Positions 46,646 through 56,962 of a DNA stretch of 64,000 bases are shown one piece after another. How positions within the stretch are numbered: position 1 is the stretch's first letter; every line of letters begins with the position of its first letter. The stretch spans positions 1,302,740-1,366,739 of the forward strand of contig NZ_CP015029.1 in the NCBI RefSeq assembly GCF_011455495.1, given 5' to 3'. The position numbers and the translations under genes are program-made. The stretch is from Frederiksenia canicola (lineage in GTDB: Bacteria > Pseudomonadota > Gammaproteobacteria > Enterobacterales > Pasteurellaceae). The notes below the pieces were generated by a model that was not told the origin of the DNA, made no database searches, and saw nothing but the letters and a program-made list of their open reading frames with translations.

Positions 46646-47349
46646 AGGAAAAAGTAGAAAACGAAGAGAAAATAACCAAAGCAACCTTTTTTTATAAGGT
46701 TGCTCGTTATTTTTGGGCGTTTTTGAAAGGCTTGGTATGGCTAATTTTTCCGTTATTGATATTGATGCTAGTTATCGATCTAGGGACGAGTTATTTAGTA
46801 AAAGATCGCATCTATACGGATATTCAGCAACTCCCTAAACGAGAATATGCGGTCGTACTTGGAACCGCTAAATATTATCCTTCAGGACGCCAGAATTTGT
46901 ATTACAAATATCGTCTAGAGGCAGCCTACGCCATTTACCGATCACAAAAATCCGATTATTTTTTAATGAGTGGTGATAATCAGACGGCTTATTATAATGA
47001 ACCAAAAACAATGACAAATGATTTACGCCAAATGGGGATGCCAAGTAGCGTAATAAAGCAGGATTATGCGGGATACAATACTTTAGATTCCATTTTGCGA
47101 GCAGATAAAGTCTTTAAACTGAAGCCATTTACGATTGTATCTCAACGTTTTCATTGTGAGAGAGCCTTAATGATCGCTAAATTTCACGATATTGATGCGA
47201 TTTGCTTTGTTGCAACATATCCAGAGCAACATTATCGTGTGCGCATTCGAGAGTTTATTGCTCGAACGGGAATGGTATGGCGTTTCTTGATAGGTGCTGA
47301 TGCGACAACATTAGAAGATTCAAAAATTATTGAGCCACCAGTTAAATGA
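46642..47349 (+). CDS. sanA: SanA-like envelope protein (DUF218)
   Basis: The 235-residue protein has one N-terminal membrane helix (about 27-52) and a DUF218/YdcF domain outside. It closely follows E. coli SanA from memory: VVLGTAKYYPSGRQNLYYKYR, LMSGDNQTAYYNEPKTM, QRFHCERALMIA and VRIREF. SanA is needed for the vancomycin barrier at high temperature, through an unknown envelope activity. It is coupled to the permease gene upstream and ends at a terminator shared with raiA. Confidence 0.9.
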   Translation: MKEKVENEEKITKATFFYKVARYFWAFLKGLVWLIFPLLILMLVIDLGTSYLVKDRIYTDIQQLPKREYAVVLGTAKYYPSGRQNLYYKYRLEAAYAIYRSQKSDYFLMSGDNQTAYYNEPKTMTNDLRQMGMPSSVIKQDYAGYNTLDSILRADKVFKLKPFTIVSQRFHCERALMIAKFHDIDAICFVATYPEQHYRVRIREFIARTGMVWRFLIGADATTLEDSKIIEPPVK

Positions 47350-47389
47350 AAAATCCACCTTTTGAATAACCTCAAAAGGTGGATTTTTT
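47350..47389. terminator. Two-way terminator between sanA and raiA
   Basis: AAAATCCACCTTTTGA and TCAAAAGGTGGATTTT are perfect 16-base arms with a 6-base loop, flanked by A and T runs. Confidence 0.92.
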
Positions 47390-47398
47390 CTTATCATT

Positions 47399-47725
47399 TT
47401 ATTGTGCATCATTCAGTTTTTTAATGCTTTCATCCGCTCGACGGGCTTCACCTTTGTGTTTTTGTTTGTTTAACTGAGTTTCTAATTTGGTTTCGACTTC
47501 GTTAATTGCTTTGTATAAATCGGCATCTTGTGCTTTTGCGAAAAGATCGCCAACGGGCGTACCAATTGAGGCTTCAACTTCATAACTGTTTGGCAATTTA
47601 TGAATCATAAAATGCGGGTTGATTAGCTGGGTTTGCCACTTATTCAATTTCGCTAAACGCTCTTCAATGTGCGTACGAATTGCAGGAGTCACTTCCATCT
47701 GTTTGCTTGAAATATTGATTGTCAT
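47399..47725 (-). CDS. raiA: Ribosome-associated inhibitor RaiA (YfiA)
   Basis: The 108-residue short hibernation factor binds the 30S subunit and blocks translation in stationary phase. MTINISSKQMEVTPAIR, KLNKWQTQLINPHFM and KHKGEARRADES match RaiA/YfiA better than HPF. The start at 47725 is chosen over upstream codons for its AGAGGAAA ribosome site and family length. Confidence 0.93.
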   Translation of the reverse strand: MTINISSKQMEVTPAIRTHIEERLAKLNKWQTQLINPHFMIHKLPNSYEVEASIGTPVGDLFAKAQDADLYKAINEVETKLETQLNKQKHKGEARRADESIKKLNDAQ

Positions 47726-47905
47726 AGCATTTTCCTCTTTTGTTTGCGACCGAAATTGGTCAATTAACGATGATAGAAAGGTATGCCTTTCCCCTAGAAA
47801 TTTCAACTGTTAGAGTCAAGAAAAAGTGAAAAGTTTGAACTACTTAACACTTTTATTCGGTTTTCGACTATAATTCGTGCAAATTGATAGAGAGATGATG
47901 AGTTA

Positions 47906-48838
47906 ATGAGAGAGAATAAATTCCCGCCGTTCCAAACGGCTTTTTTATACCCTAAATATTGGGGATTATGGCTTGGGCTTGGGCTATTTCGAGTTATTTT
48001 GTGCTTGCCGTATCCCGTTCTGGTATTTATAGGCAGAGGTTTAGGCAGATTATTTGGGCGGCTTGGTTTTGGAAAAAAGCGTATGCAAATTGCTCGCCGC
48101 AATCTTGAATTGTGCTTTCCGCATTATACAAGCGGCCAGATCGAGCAAATTTTATGCGAAAATCGTGATTCAGTTGGAATGGCGATTATCGAAACGGGAA
48201 TGGCATGGTTCTGGTCGGATAAACGCATTCTCAAATGGTCAAAAATCGAAGGATTGGAGCATCTTAAACAACCTGAAGGTGTGGGGGTGATTTTTGTCGG
48301 CGTGCATTTTTTGACGTTAGAACTCGGGGCGAGAATTGTTGGTTTGCATCACCAAGGCATTGGCGTGTATCGCCCGAATGATAATCCGCTACTGGATTGG
48401 ATCCAATTTCGTGGACGAGTGCGTTCCAATAAAGGAATGCTAGATCGCAAAGACTTGCGGGGAATGATCAAAGCCTTAAAAGCAGGCGAAACGATTTGGT
48501 ATGCCCCTGATCACGATTACGGTCGCAAAAATAGCGTTTTCGTGCCGTTTTTTGCGGTTGAACAGACTTGTACCACGGCGGGTACACGAATGCTACTTCG
48601 TTCTGCTCCGAATGCGGTGGTTGTGCCCTTTAGCCCCATTCGTCATGCCGATTATTCAGGCTATACCGTTAAAATCAGCCCAGTGGTTGATTTCAGTCAA
48701 TGCGAAAACGATATCGACACCGCCACTCGAATGAACCAAGTCGTCGAAGCGGAAATTATGCAAGCTCAAAGCCAATATATGTGGCTCCATCGCCGTTTCA
48801 AAACTCGCCCGCACGAGAATGATCCGAACCTTTATTGA
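47906..48838 (+). CDS. lpxL: Lipid A lauroyl acyltransferase LpxL (HtrB)
   Basis: The 310-residue inner-membrane late acyltransferase adds a secondary acyl chain to Kdo-lipid A. An N-terminal membrane anchor (about 18-45) is followed by the H-x4-E catalytic motif in [11 protein letters not shown], and conserved [24 protein letters not shown] and WYAPDHDYG. These fit LpxL better than LpxM. An uptake-like ACAAGCGGCC is inside the gene near 48128. Confidence 0.94.
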   Translation: MRENKFPPFQTAFLYPKYWGLWLGLGLFRVILCLPYPVLVFIGRGLGRLFGRLGFGKKRMQIARRNLELCFPHYTSGQIEQILCENRDSVGMAIIETGMAWFWSDKRILKWSKIEGLEHLKQPEGVGVIFVGVHFLTLELGARIVGLHHQGIGVYRPNDNPLLDWIQFRGRVRSNKGMLDRKDLRGMIKALKAGETIWYAPDHDYGRKNSVFVPFFAVEQTCTTAGTRMLLRSAPNAVVVPFSPIRHADYSGYTVKISPVVDFSQCENDIDTATRMNQVVEAEIMQAQSQYMWLHRRFKTRPHENDPNLY

Positions 48839-48918
48839 ACCATCTATTGCGTAGAAACTACCAGGGCACTCGCCCACAAGCGGTTAGATTTTCGCAATTT
48901 TTTGCAAAAGGAGAACGA

Positions 48919-49521
48919 ATGAACAAACAAAAAATCGTCCTTGCCACGGGTAATCAAGGTAAGGTAAAAGAAATGGCGGATGTGCTACGTGCGTTCGGTT
49001 TTGACGTAGTGGCACAAAGTGAATTTGGGATTGAATCACCTGAAGAAACGGGGCTGACCTTTATTGAAAATGCGTTACTCAAAGCCCGCCATGCCGCCAA
49101 AATCACAGGATTACCTGCGATTGCTGATGATTCGGGCTTGGCGGTAGATGCGTTGGGTGGTGCTCCAGGGCTTTATTCGGCACGCTATGCCGGTGTGGAC
49201 GGCGATGATGCTGCGAATCGGCAAAAATTACTGGCAGAAATGGCAGCAGTAGCAGATGAAAAGCGTACCGCTAAATTTGTTAGCTGTATCGTTTTTTTGC
49301 AACACGACACCGATCCTACTCCTAAAATTGCGTTAGGCGAATGTTTTGGGACAATTTTGCGTGAAGAACGCGGTACAAACGGTTTTGGCTACGATTCACT
49401 GTTTTTCTATCCGCCGAAGAATTGTAGCTTTGCTGAGTTGGAAACAGCAGAAAAGAAAAGCCTTTCTCATAGAGCCATCGCCTTGCAATCCCTTAAACAA
49501 CAATTTCAGGAGAAATTATGA
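48919..49521 (+). CDS. rdgB: dITP/XTP pyrophosphatase
   Basis: The 200-residue enzyme removes non-canonical purine triphosphates (dITP, XTP) from the nucleotide pool. It has the family start [15 protein letters not shown], the catalytic [16 protein letters not shown] then SARYAG, and [11 protein letters not shown]. The start at 48919 follows AAAAGGAG. It overlaps ybjQ by four bases, beginning a three-gene coupled set rdgB-ybjQ-ycgN. Confidence 0.96.
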   Translation: MNKQKIVLATGNQGKVKEMADVLRAFGFDVVAQSEFGIESPEETGLTFIENALLKARHAAKITGLPAIADDSGLAVDALGGAPGLYSARYAGVDGDDAANRQKLLAEMAAVADEKRTAKFVSCIVFLQHDTDPTPKIALGECFGTILREERGTNGFGYDSLFFYPPKNCSFAELETAEKKSLSHRAIALQSLKQQFQEKL

Positions 49522-49835
49522 TTATTACAACCACTAACCAAATTGAAAATCATCAAATCGTTGAATACAAAGGCGTGGTATTTGGCGAAGTTGTCTCTGG
49601 GGCAAATTTTGCCCGCGATTTTTTTGCTAGCATCACCGATGTCATTGGTGGGCGTTCTGGGGCCTATGAAAGCAAAATCAGCGATTCGCGCCAAGATGCG
49701 TTGCGTGAACTAGAAAAAAAGGCACATAAACTTGGTGCAAACGCCATTGTCGGCGTTTCTTTTGATTATGCGACACTGGGGACCAAAAATATGTTTATGG
49801 TGGTTGCAACGGGTACGGCGGTTGTGGTGCGTTAA
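49518..49835 (+). CDS. ybjQ: YbjQ family protein (UPF0145)
   Basis: The 105-residue protein is of the YbjQ/UPF0145 family, a small pentamer-forming heavy-metal-binding-like fold of unknown function. Diagnostic blocks are [29 protein letters not shown] and [16 protein letters not shown]. It is translationally coupled on both sides (overlap of four bases with rdgB and one with ycgN). Confidence 0.92.
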   Translation: MIITTTNQIENHQIVEYKGVVFGEVVSGANFARDFFASITDVIGGRSGAYESKISDSRQDALRELEKKAHKLGANAIVGVSFDYATLGTKNMFMVVATGTAVVVR

Positions 49836-50308
49836 TGTCGAATGACTTGCAAAAAAATGCCCTGAACTCACCGCTTGCAGCGAATTTTTGGCAAACCAAA
49901 TCGTTGTTGGAAATGAATGAAGCGGAGTGGGAGGCACTATGCGATGGTTGCGGAAAGTGTTGCTATCGCAAATACATTCAAGGACGGGGCAAAAGAGAGA
50001 AATTGTATTACACTCGGGTGGCATGCAATTTGCTTGATGTGGAGACGGGCAAATGTTGCGATTATCCGAATCGCTTTAAACTTGAAAGCGATTGCACTAA
50101 GCTTACCAAAAAAAACTTACCCGATTTCGGTTGGCTGCCACGAACGTGTGCTTATCGGCTACTTTACGAAGGCAAGCCGTTATTTGATTGGCACCCGCTG
50201 ATTTCCAAGGATCCCAACTCTGTTAAACATGCTGATATTTTAATCAAACACGGTATTCACGAAAAAGAGGTAATTGACTGGTTTGAATTTGTGATTGATG
50301 AAGTCTAA
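49835..50308 (+). CDS. ycgN: YcgN family cysteine-cluster protein (UPF0260)
   Basis: The 157-residue protein is of the YcgN/YkgJ zinc/iron-chelating cluster family. Cysteines are in CDGCGKCCYRKY, ACNLLD, GKCCDYPNR, DCTKLT and RTCAYRLL, enough for a metal or iron-sulfur site. The function is unknown. It is coupled to ybjQ and is followed by a single uptake signal. Confidence 0.92.
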   Translation: MSNDLQKNALNSPLAANFWQTKSLLEMNEAEWEALCDGCGKCCYRKYIQGRGKREKLYYTRVACNLLDVETGKCCDYPNRFKLESDCTKLTKKNLPDFGWLPRTCAYRLLYEGKPLFDWHPLISKDPNSVKHADILIKHGIHEKEVIDWFEFVIDEV

Positions 50309-50457
50309 CAAGCGGTCACTTTTGGGTAATTTTTTGCACATTTTTCCCCTTTTTTGTTAGATGAAAATGATTTGAATCTCATCATAAATATTTTCACTTT
50401 ACACTCAAATTCGTCAGAGTATAGTTGCAAGTAATCAATGATAAAAAGGAGTAAAAA

Positions 50458-51207
50458 ATGAAAACTGCATTAGTAACAGGGGCAACCGCGGGCTTTGGCT
50501 TGGCGATTTGTAAAACCTTAATTCAAAATGGCTACAAAGTGATTGGTACGGGCAGACGTGCTGAGCGTTTAGCTGCACTGCAAGCCGAACTTGGCGAGAA
50601 TTTCTTACCTTTAGCATTTGACGTGAGTGATGTTGCTCAAACGGAAGCCGCGTTAAAGTCACGCCCAGCAGGTTGGCAAGCTGTCGATGTATTGGTGAAT
50701 AATGCAGGTTTGGCGTTAGGCTTAGAACCCGCTCATAAAGTGGAGCTTGCCGATTGGATGCAAATGATCGACACCAATATCAAAGGTTTGGTGTCAGTGA
50801 CTCGTTTTATTTTACCAGAGATGGTGGAACGCAATACGGGTCATGTGATTAATTTAGGATCGATTGCGGGCAATTATCCGTACCCAGGTGGAAATGTTTA
50901 CGGTGGTACCAAGGCATTTGTAAAACAATTCAGCTTGAACTTGCGTGCCGATTTAGCAGGAACTAAAGTGCGAGTAAGTAACATTGAGCCGGGGCTTTGC
51001 GGTGGCACAGAGTTTTCCAATGTCCGTTTTAAAGGCGATGATGAGAAAGCCGCAAAACTGTATGAAAATGTGGATTATGTCAGCCCGCAAGATATTGCGA
51101 ATATTGTGCTTTGGCTTAACCAACAGCCAGAACACGTCAATATCAACCGCATTGAAGTGATGCCAACGGCACAAACCTTCGCTCCGCTTTCCGTTCACCG
51201 TGGATAA
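50458..51207 (+). CDS. ydfG: NADP-dependent 3-hydroxy acid dehydrogenase YdfG
   Basis: The 249-residue short-chain dehydrogenase oxidises L-allo-threonine, serine and 3-hydroxy acids such as 3-hydroxypropionate. The cofactor loop is TGATAGFGLAI, NNAG is present, and the catalytic set is Ser in LGSIAGNYPY with Y-x3-K in VYGGTKAFVKQ. It has AAGGAG before the start and a clear terminator after the stop. Confidence 0.94.
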   Translation: MKTALVTGATAGFGLAICKTLIQNGYKVIGTGRRAERLAALQAELGENFLPLAFDVSDVAQTEAALKSRPAGWQAVDVLVNNAGLALGLEPAHKVELADWMQMIDTNIKGLVSVTRFILPEMVERNTGHVINLGSIAGNYPYPGGNVYGGTKAFVKQFSLNLRADLAGTKVRVSNIEPGLCGGTEFSNVRFKGDDEKAAKLYENVDYVSPQDIANIVLWLNQQPEHVNINRIEVMPTAQTFAPLSVHRG

Positions 51208-51251
51208 TTGGACAGTTACAAGCGGTCAGTTTCATCAAATTTTTTGCAAAT

Positions 51252-51290
51252 AAAAAAACGGTGGGAATAGATTCAGTTCCCACCGTTTTT
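51252..51290. terminator. Two-way terminator between ydfG and the purine permease gene
   Basis: AAAAACGGTGGGAA and TTCCCACCGTTTTT are perfect 14-base arms with a 9-base loop, between convergent genes. Confidence 0.92.
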
Positions 51291-51305
51291 CACTTGAAGA
51301 ATAGA

Positions 51306-52619
51306 TTAAATAGCGTAGCCTAAGGCATAGAAGGCAACGAGTACAATAGCAATCACAACAGTACCGATATTTAATTTATTAAACTCACCTGAAATGACAC
51401 GCCCGATAACTAACGTTGCAAAACCTAACATAATGCCTGTAACGATGTTAGCAGTGAGTACAATGAATACTGCACAAACTAAACCAGACATTGCTCCAAT
51501 AAAATCATCAAAATCTAATTTTGAGACGTTGCTTAACATTAACAATCCAACATACATCAACGCAGGAGCGGTAGCGTAACCTGGAACAAGAAAAGCAAGT
51601 GGTTGGAAGAATAACATTAACAGGAATAGCACACCAACAACGACAGCAGTTAAACCTGTTTTACCACCCACCGCGGTTCCCGCTGCAGATTCAATATACA
51701 CCGCTGCGGGTGCTGTGCCGAATAAGCCTGACAGTACACTACCTAAGGAATCAGAAGTTAAAGCACGTCCGCCATTGATAATTTGCCCGTCTTTATCCAG
51801 TAAATTCGCTTGGCCTGCAACCGCTCGAATAGTGCCTGTGGCGTCAAAAATCGCCGTCATCACAAGTGCAAAGACAACAGGTAAAATTGCGGTGTTTAAT
51901 GCCCCCATAATATCTAAATTGAGAAACTGTGAGTTTTCACCAAAAGTTGGCATTTTGAACACTTTTCCGTCAAATTTTACATTCGGATCAAAAACTAAAC
52001 CGATAGCGGTAATCGCAATAATGACCCACAAAATAGCCCCTTTCACTTGTCGGCGTTCTAAACCGATAATGGCAGCTAAACCAAGTAAAGACATGATGAC
52101 AGGGAATGACATAAACTCGCCCATTTTGACGGGAAGACCGGCCTGATTGCTTACCACTAAACCCACGCCGTTACTTGCAATGAGTAATAAGAATAGACCG
52201 ATTCCAATCCCCGCACCGTGAGCGATGCTAGAAGGTAAGTTGCGTAAAATCCAGCTACGAATTCCCGTTACGGAAACCAGTGTAAATACCACACCCATTA
52301 AGAAGATCGCCCCTAAGGCAACGGGGACGCTAATACCTTGTCCTAGCACTAAGCTGTAGGCTGTAAAGGCGGTAAGTGAAATAGCGCAACCAATTGCCAT
52401 CGGCACATTTGCCCATAAGCCAATTAAAATTGAACCAAGACCTGCAACTAAACAGGTTGCGACAAACACCGAATCTGCAGGGAAGCCCGCAGCACTTAAC
52501 ATTTTGGGTACCACGATCACCGAATAAACCATCGCTAAGAACGTGGTTAGACCCGCAATAATTTCCTGACGAACGTTTGAGCCACGTTCCTTTATTTGGA
52601 AACGACAAAGTAAAGACAT
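51306..52619 (-). CDS. NCS2 family purine (adenine/guanine/hypoxanthine) permease
   Basis: The 437-residue protein has about 12-14 hydrophobic segments and belongs to the AzgA-like branch of the nucleobase-cation symporter 2 family. Signature parts are [20 protein letters not shown] at the start, [20 protein letters not shown] and [20 protein letters not shown]. It should import purine bases by proton symport. A near-perfect PurR box upstream supports a purine substrate. E. coli homologues are AdeP/AdeQ and GhxP/GhxQ; which base is used cannot be told. Confidence 0.9.
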   Translation of the reverse strand: MSLLCRFQIKERGSNVRQEIIAGLTTFLAMVYSVIVVPKMLSAAGFPADSVFVATCLVAGLGSILIGLWANVPMAIGCAISLTAFTAYSLVLGQGISVPVALGAIFLMGVVFTLVSVTGIRSWILRNLPSSIAHGAGIGIGLFLLLIASNGVGLVVSNQAGLPVKMGEFMSFPVIMSLLGLAAIIGLERRQVKGAILWVIIAITAIGLVFDPNVKFDGKVFKMPTFGENSQFLNLDIMGALNTAILPVVFALVMTAIFDATGTIRAVAGQANLLDKDGQIINGGRALTSDSLGSVLSGLFGTAPAAVYIESAAGTAVGGKTGLTAVVVGVLFLLMLFFQPLAFLVPGYATAPALMYVGLLMLSNVSKLDFDDFIGAMSGLVCAVFIVLTANIVTGIMLGFATLVIGRVISGEFNKLNIGTVVIAIVLVAFYALGYAI

Positions 52620-52684
52620 TGATAAGACCTCAAAAAGTGAATGAAAGATGAAAAAGGCGTGATTTTACACAAGGACAAATGATT

Positions 52685-52700
52685 AAGCAAACGTTTGCGT
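52685..52700. promoter_or_regulatory. PurR operator of the purine permease gene
   Basis: AAGCAAACGTTTGCGT is a near-perfect palindrome that matches the PurR consensus ACGCAAACGTTTGCGT with one mismatch. It lies 66 bases upstream of the permease start, between it and kdkA. Confidence 0.85.
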
Positions 52701-52709
52701 AATCTGTTT

Positions 52710-53414
52710 TTAATTAGACGCATAACCTTTTAAAAGTGCCTGCCAATTTTCATCATCAAATAAAATGCCCAAACGGATTTGTTCTTTGTGGAAAGAGCGA
52801 AGCAAGCGGGCGAGATTTTGCGATTTCCATTCATCACCTTGCTGAATTTGACACTTGTCGAAGTCAATCAGCCAAAATTTGCCGTTTTGATCGAGCAAAA
52901 TATTGTGAATGTTGAGATCGGAATGGTGCACTTGATGATCGTGCAATTGTCGAATCAGTTTTCCTATTTGTTGATATTGTTTCGTGTCTAACGTGTTGTG
53001 TTGCAAAACGTGGCTTAAATCTTGGGTATTGGCAATTTTTTCCAACAAAATATCCGCTTGATAGAAGCCACAGCAGCGGTCGATTTTAAATGCAATCGGG
53101 CGGGGAACAGGCAGTTGCCATTGTGCCATTTTATTTAATAAATCAAACTCTTGCGCGGCTCTTGTGGCATTGAGAGAGAGAAAGAAATAGCGATCTTTAA
53201 TGATCTTGCTAAACAACCCGCCACGATAGTAGTGCCGACGAACACTATTAACGCCTAATTCTTGCTCAGTATTGAGGAACCACGTTGTTCCACGCCCTGT
53301 CGATGACCCCAACAAGCGGTCAGATTCAGCGAAAGTTTTGCAATCTAAAAGTTGTTGAACCAAACCTTGTTGCTCAGAGGGTACAAGGTTGGCATTAAAT
53401 TGGTAATATGCCAT
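52710..53414 (-). CDS. kdkA: 3-Deoxy-D-manno-octulosonic acid kinase
   Basis: The 234-residue kinase phosphorylates Kdo at O-4 on lipid A in the inner membrane. It has a eukaryotic-like kinase core with HSDLNIHNILLD (catalytic loop) and LIDFDKC (metal-binding DFD). KdkA is typical of Haemophilus and relatives that carry one phosphorylated Kdo, and pairs functionally with OpsX, encoded at 10083-11105. An uptake signal lies in its coding sequence (about 53312-53321). Confidence 0.93.
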   Translation of the reverse strand: MAYYQFNANLVPSEQQGLVQQLLDCKTFAESDRLLGSSTGRGTTWFLNTEQELGVNSVRRHYYRGGLFSKIIKDRYFFLSLNATRAAQEFDLLNKMAQWQLPVPRPIAFKIDRCCGFYQADILLEKIANTQDLSHVLQHNTLDTKQYQQIGKLIRQLHDHQVHHSDLNIHNILLDQNGKFWLIDFDKCQIQQGDEWKSQNLARLLRSFHKEQIRLGILFDDENWQALLKGYASN

Positions 53415-53532
53415 TGATGTTGAGAGTATGTTTAGAAAAGGGCTGTGATTTTACACGATTTCTCCCACTTTCGTTGTGTTTTTAATGCAATTTGGTAGAA
53501 TTCTCGGCTTAAATTTTTAGGAAGGAAATTCA

Positions 53533-54189
53533 ATGAGCAATATCTCCCCAGAAGCCCAAAGCGTACGAGCTGCCTTACTTGAGAAAGGCATTGAAACCCC
53601 AACAGTTGCCCATACCAAAGATAAAGCGGTACGCCGCAGTGAAATTCAGCAGCATATGCGTTCGGTGTTGGAATTACTTGGCTTGGATCTGCGAGATGAC
53701 AGCCTTGAAGAAACGCCCCATCGTCTAGCCAAAATGTATGTGGACGAAATTTTCAGTGGACTAGACTATGAAACTTTCCCGAAAATCACCAAAATCAAAA
53801 ACCAGATGAAAGTGAGCGAAATGGTGTTGGTCGATGACATTACCCTAACCAGCACTTGTGAGCATCATTTTGTGACTATTGATGGTAAAGTAGCGGTTGC
53901 TTATTATCCGAAAGATTGGGTGATCGGCTTGTCTAAAATTAACCGTGTAGTACAGTTTTTTGCCCAACGTCCGCAGGTACAAGAGCGTTTTACTGAACAA
54001 ATTCTCACGGCTTTCCAAACCATTTTAGAAACAGAAGATGTGGCGGTTTATGTGAAAGCCACCCACTTCTGCGTGAAATGCCGTGGCGTGAAAGACACCA
54101 ACAGCCAAACCCTCACTTCGGCATTTGGCGGCGTGTTCCTGCAAGACCGTGAAACCCGCAAAGAGTTTTTATCGTTATTGAGTAAGTAG
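53533..54189 (+). CDS. folE: GTP cyclohydrolase I
   Basis: The 218-residue enzyme makes 7,8-dihydroneopterin triphosphate from GTP for folate synthesis. Zinc ligands are in [10 protein letters not shown] and HFCVKCRGV, and the GTP loop includes [20 protein letters not shown]. The ribosome site AGGAAGG precedes the start, and a TAGAAT -10 element is upstream (about 53497-53502). Confidence 0.96.
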   Translation: MSNISPEAQSVRAALLEKGIETPTVAHTKDKAVRRSEIQQHMRSVLELLGLDLRDDSLEETPHRLAKMYVDEIFSGLDYETFPKITKIKNQMKVSEMVLVDDITLTSTCEHHFVTIDGKVAVAYYPKDWVIGLSKINRVVQFFAQRPQVQERFTEQILTAFQTILETEDVAVYVKATHFCVKCRGVKDTNSQTLTSAFGGVFLQDRETRKEFLSLLSK

Positions 54190-54339
54190 AATCCCCTCTC
54201 ACTCACTTGCGAGAGACCGCTCAAAAGTGCATTTAGGCATTTTGAGCAGAGCGCTTACAAGCGGTCAGATTTTGAGAATTTTTTGCAAATCGATCTCATA
54301 ATAGTGCTCTCTTATTTTTACTTCTGAATGACGCTCGAA

Positions 54340-54370
54340 TCTATCCCTCTCCCACTAGCGGGCGAGGGTA
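54340..54370. repeat. CCCTCTCCC...GCGAGGG intergenic dyad
   Basis: A short interrupted inverted repeat (CCCTC and GAGGG arms around TCCCACTAGCGGGC) lies in the folE-truA spacer. Such dyads are common between genes in Proteobacteria; no function is assigned. Confidence 0.3.
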
Positions 54371-54393
54371 ATTTTTTATTTAGAGAAATAAAA

Positions 54394-55179
54394 ATGAAAA
54401 TCGCCCTTGGTATTGAATATGATGGCAGCCGCTATTTTGGTTGGCAACGCCAGCAGAATGTGGATTCCGTCCAACAAAAATTAGAAGAAGCACTGTCGAT
54501 TATCGCTAATTCGCCCGTTGATGTATTTTGTGCGGGGAGAACTGATGCGGGGGTGCACGGCACGGGGCAGGTGGTACACTTTGAAACGGATGCCAAACGC
54601 CCGTTACAAAGTTGGTGTTTTGGCACCAATGCCCACTTACCGCCCGATATTGCAGTGAAATGGGCTGTGGAAGTACCAGAGGATTTTCACGCTCGTTTTA
54701 GTGCAACCGCTCGCCGTTATCGCTACATTATCTATAATCACAAGCTTCGCTCGGCAATTTTACCTTTTGGCGTGTCTCATTATTATCACTCGCTTGATGT
54801 GGAAAAAATGCATGAAGCGGGGCAGTTTCTACTGGGCGAGAACGACTTCAGTTCTTTCCGGGCCGCCCAGTGCCAATCCCATACGCCTTGGCGAAATGTG
54901 CATCATCTTAACGTCAGCCGTCAAGGCGATTACATCATCGTGGATATTCAAGCCAATGCCTTTGTTCATCATATGGTGCGAAATATTGTTGGCAGCTTGA
55001 TTGAAGTCGGGCAAGGCATACAGTCAGCGGAATGGATAAAATGGCTACTTGAACAGCGTGATCGCACCCTTGCCGCCCCGACAGCCAAAGCCGAAGGACT
55101 GTATTTAGTTGATGTGACTTACCCCGACCAATTTTCCATTCCAAAAGGAAAATTAGGTCCACTCTTTTTAGCCGATTAG
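54394..55179 (+). CDS. truA: tRNA pseudouridine(38-40) synthase TruA
   Basis: The 261-residue enzyme isomerises uridines at positions 38-40 of tRNA anticodon stems. The catalytic Asp is in [15 protein letters not shown], with the conserved RYRYIIYN following. The start [11 protein letters not shown] is chosen by family length; the upstream in-frame codons run through an intergenic dyad and are unlikely to be translated. It ends at an inverted uptake-signal pair. Confidence 0.96.
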   Translation: MKIALGIEYDGSRYFGWQRQQNVDSVQQKLEEALSIIANSPVDVFCAGRTDAGVHGTGQVVHFETDAKRPLQSWCFGTNAHLPPDIAVKWAVEVPEDFHARFSATARRYRYIIYNHKLRSAILPFGVSHYYHSLDVEKMHEAGQFLLGENDFSSFRAAQCQSHTPWRNVHHLNVSRQGDYIIVDIQANAFVHHMVRNIVGSLIEVGQGIQSAEWIKWLLEQRDRTLAAPTAKAEGLYLVDVTYPDQFSIPKGKLGPLFLAD

Positions 55180-55214
55180 TTTAGCCATTAACCAGACGTC
55201 ATTGACATAAAAAC

Positions 55215-55284
55215 ACAAGCGGTGAGTTCCGCTCATTTTTTTGCAAATTGAATTGCAAAATTGGAGTCGGAACTCACCGCTTGT
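55215..55284. terminator. Inverted uptake-signal pair between truA and the NhaC-family gene
   Basis: ACAAGCGGTGAGTTCCG and CGGAACTCACCGCTTGT are perfect 17-base arms around a 36-base loop, between convergent genes. It is a likely two-way terminator. Confidence 0.7.
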
Positions 55285-55298
55285 TGTTGAGATCGGTG

Positions 55299-56834
55299 TT
55301 AAGACAAGTCGTCTTTTCTTTTCACAATCACTAACACAATAACCGCCAAGACGGCCGCAGTCGTTGCAAAACCAAGCCAAGCCGATTTGGTAAAGCCAAG
55401 AACTAAATAACCTGCAATAGTGGCAATTGCAACCAGCATCGCATATGGCAATTGTGATGTTACGTGATCCATGTGATTACACTGTGCTCCAGTCGATGAC
55501 AAAATAGTGGTATCTGAAATCGGTGAACAGTGGTCGCCACACACTGCACCAGCCATCACTGCAGATAAGCAAGGAAGTAGTAAACTTGGATCAGCATTGG
55601 CTGCCATTGCGGCGGCAATTGGTAACATAATACCGAATGTCCCCCAGCTTGTTCCCGTTGAGAATGCCATACCTGTGCCAAGTACGAAAAGAATAGCAGG
55701 TAAAAACGCAGGATCAATGCTGCTTGCGACAAGCGTTGAGAGATATTTACCTGTTTGCATATCGCCAACGATGCCGTTGATGGTCCAGGCAAAACAGAGA
55801 ATGAGAATGGCACCAGACATTGATTTTGCCCCAATTACATAGGCTTTAAAGTATTCTGGTACAGTGATTTGGTGAGCGGCAAAAATACAAATGGTTGCGA
55901 CAACTAATGCACTGACACCACCCACAACTAAAGAAATACCTACTGTCGTATTTTCAAATGCCCCCAAGATATCAAACGGTTTTCCATCTGCAGCAAGAGC
56001 TTGATTACCTGTGTACATCATCATCGCAACTGTCGCAAGAATGAGTGTAACAATAGGTAAAACTAGGTTGATGACTTTACCATCGCCTTGAATATTCTCT
56101 TGAGCTTGTTCAGATTGGGCTAATGCTTCGCGTTCAAAACGTTTCATTGAACCAATATCAATGGTGAAATAAGCAACCAGAAATACCATAACCATGGAAA
56201 AAATGGCATAGAAATTCATTGCACTCATTGTCATAAACGCACCTAGTGGAGAGTAGCCAGTAATCCCATAAGTGGCTAATAAACCAGCAATAAGCGTAAT
56301 AATGTATGCCCCCCAACTGGAGATTGGCATTAAAACACACATTGGTGCGGCAGTTGAGTCTAAAATATAGGCAAGTTTTGCTCGTGATACTTTGAATTTA
56401 TCGGTCACAGGACGAGCGATAGCACCTACGGCAAGGCTGTGGAAGTAGTCATCAATGAAGGTGAAAAAGACGAGCCCAGCTGCCATTAATTTAGCCCCAC
56501 GTCTGCCTTTAATACGTTTTTGTACCCAAGTCGCAAAAGCTTGGTTACTACCAGAAAGACTGAGTAGAGCGGTAAGAATGCCTAATAACACAAGGAATAA
56601 GATAATGTTGATATTGTTGCTGTTTAATCCATCTTCGCCATAAACTAATGAAAGTACACTATTTTTTAAATGGAGAAGTGAATTAACAGGATCGCCACCT
56701 TGTAACATAACCGCACCGACAATAATCCCGATACTTAAGGATAAAATGACTTTGCGGGTCAATATAGCAAGTAATAAAGCAAGCATTGCTGGTACGAGCG
56801 ACCATGCCGATGCGGAATAATCAATTGGACTCAT
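55299..56834 (-). CDS. lysW: NhaC-family transporter, predicted lysine transporter (LysW type)
   Basis: The 511-residue protein has about 11-13 hydrophobic segments and belongs to the NhaC ion transporter superfamily (FIDDYFHSLAVGAIARPVTD, FSTGTSWGTFGIMLP and GDHCSPISDTTILSS are typical). By sequence it would be called a Na+/H+ antiporter. A lysine riboswitch in its leader argues that it imports lysine; riboswitch-linked NhaC-like genes were named LysW in comparative work that I recall. The substrate is thus an inference from regulation. Confidence 0.82.
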   Translation of the reverse strand: MSPIDYSASAWSLVPAMLALLLAILTRKVILSLSIGIIVGAVMLQGGDPVNSLLHLKNSVLSLVYGEDGLNSNNINIILFLVLLGILTALLSLSGSNQAFATWVQKRIKGRRGAKLMAAGLVFFTFIDDYFHSLAVGAIARPVTDKFKVSRAKLAYILDSTAAPMCVLMPISSWGAYIITLIAGLLATYGITGYSPLGAFMTMSAMNFYAIFSMVMVFLVAYFTIDIGSMKRFEREALAQSEQAQENIQGDGKVINLVLPIVTLILATVAMMMYTGNQALAADGKPFDILGAFENTTVGISLVVGGVSALVVATICIFAAHQITVPEYFKAYVIGAKSMSGAILILCFAWTINGIVGDMQTGKYLSTLVASSIDPAFLPAILFVLGTGMAFSTGTSWGTFGIMLPIAAAMAANADPSLLLPCLSAVMAGAVCGDHCSPISDTTILSSTGAQCNHMDHVTSQLPYAMLVAIATIAGYLVLGFTKSAWLGFATTAAVLAVIVLVIVKRKDDLS

Positions 56835-56902
56835 AAAACCTCTAAGATTGTTTTAATTAATTAAAATTATTGCCAAACAAAGAAAGAGATCTACTGAAAT
56901 GA

Positions 56903-56920
56903 TTTATATCGCAATATAAA
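56903..56920 (-). other. AT hairpin in the lysine riboswitch leader
   Basis: TTTATAT and ATATAAA pair around a 4-base loop, 69 bases before the transporter start. Nearby CTACTG (56891-56896) can pair with CAGTAG at the riboswitch 3' edge (56961-56966). These may be parts of the expression platform. Confidence 0.35.
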
Positions 56921-56962
56921 TAATATAAAGGAAGGGTAAGAGAAATGCACCCAAGCCTAACA

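Noticed and set aside
50360-50382. Fur-like AAATGATTTGAATCTCATC upstream of ydfG
   Set aside because: Only about 10 of 19 positions match the consensus, which is background level for AT-rich spacers.
54328-54393. Longer N terminus for TruA
   Set aside because: The in-frame extension is encoded by an intergenic dyad, and the family begins at [11 protein letters not shown].
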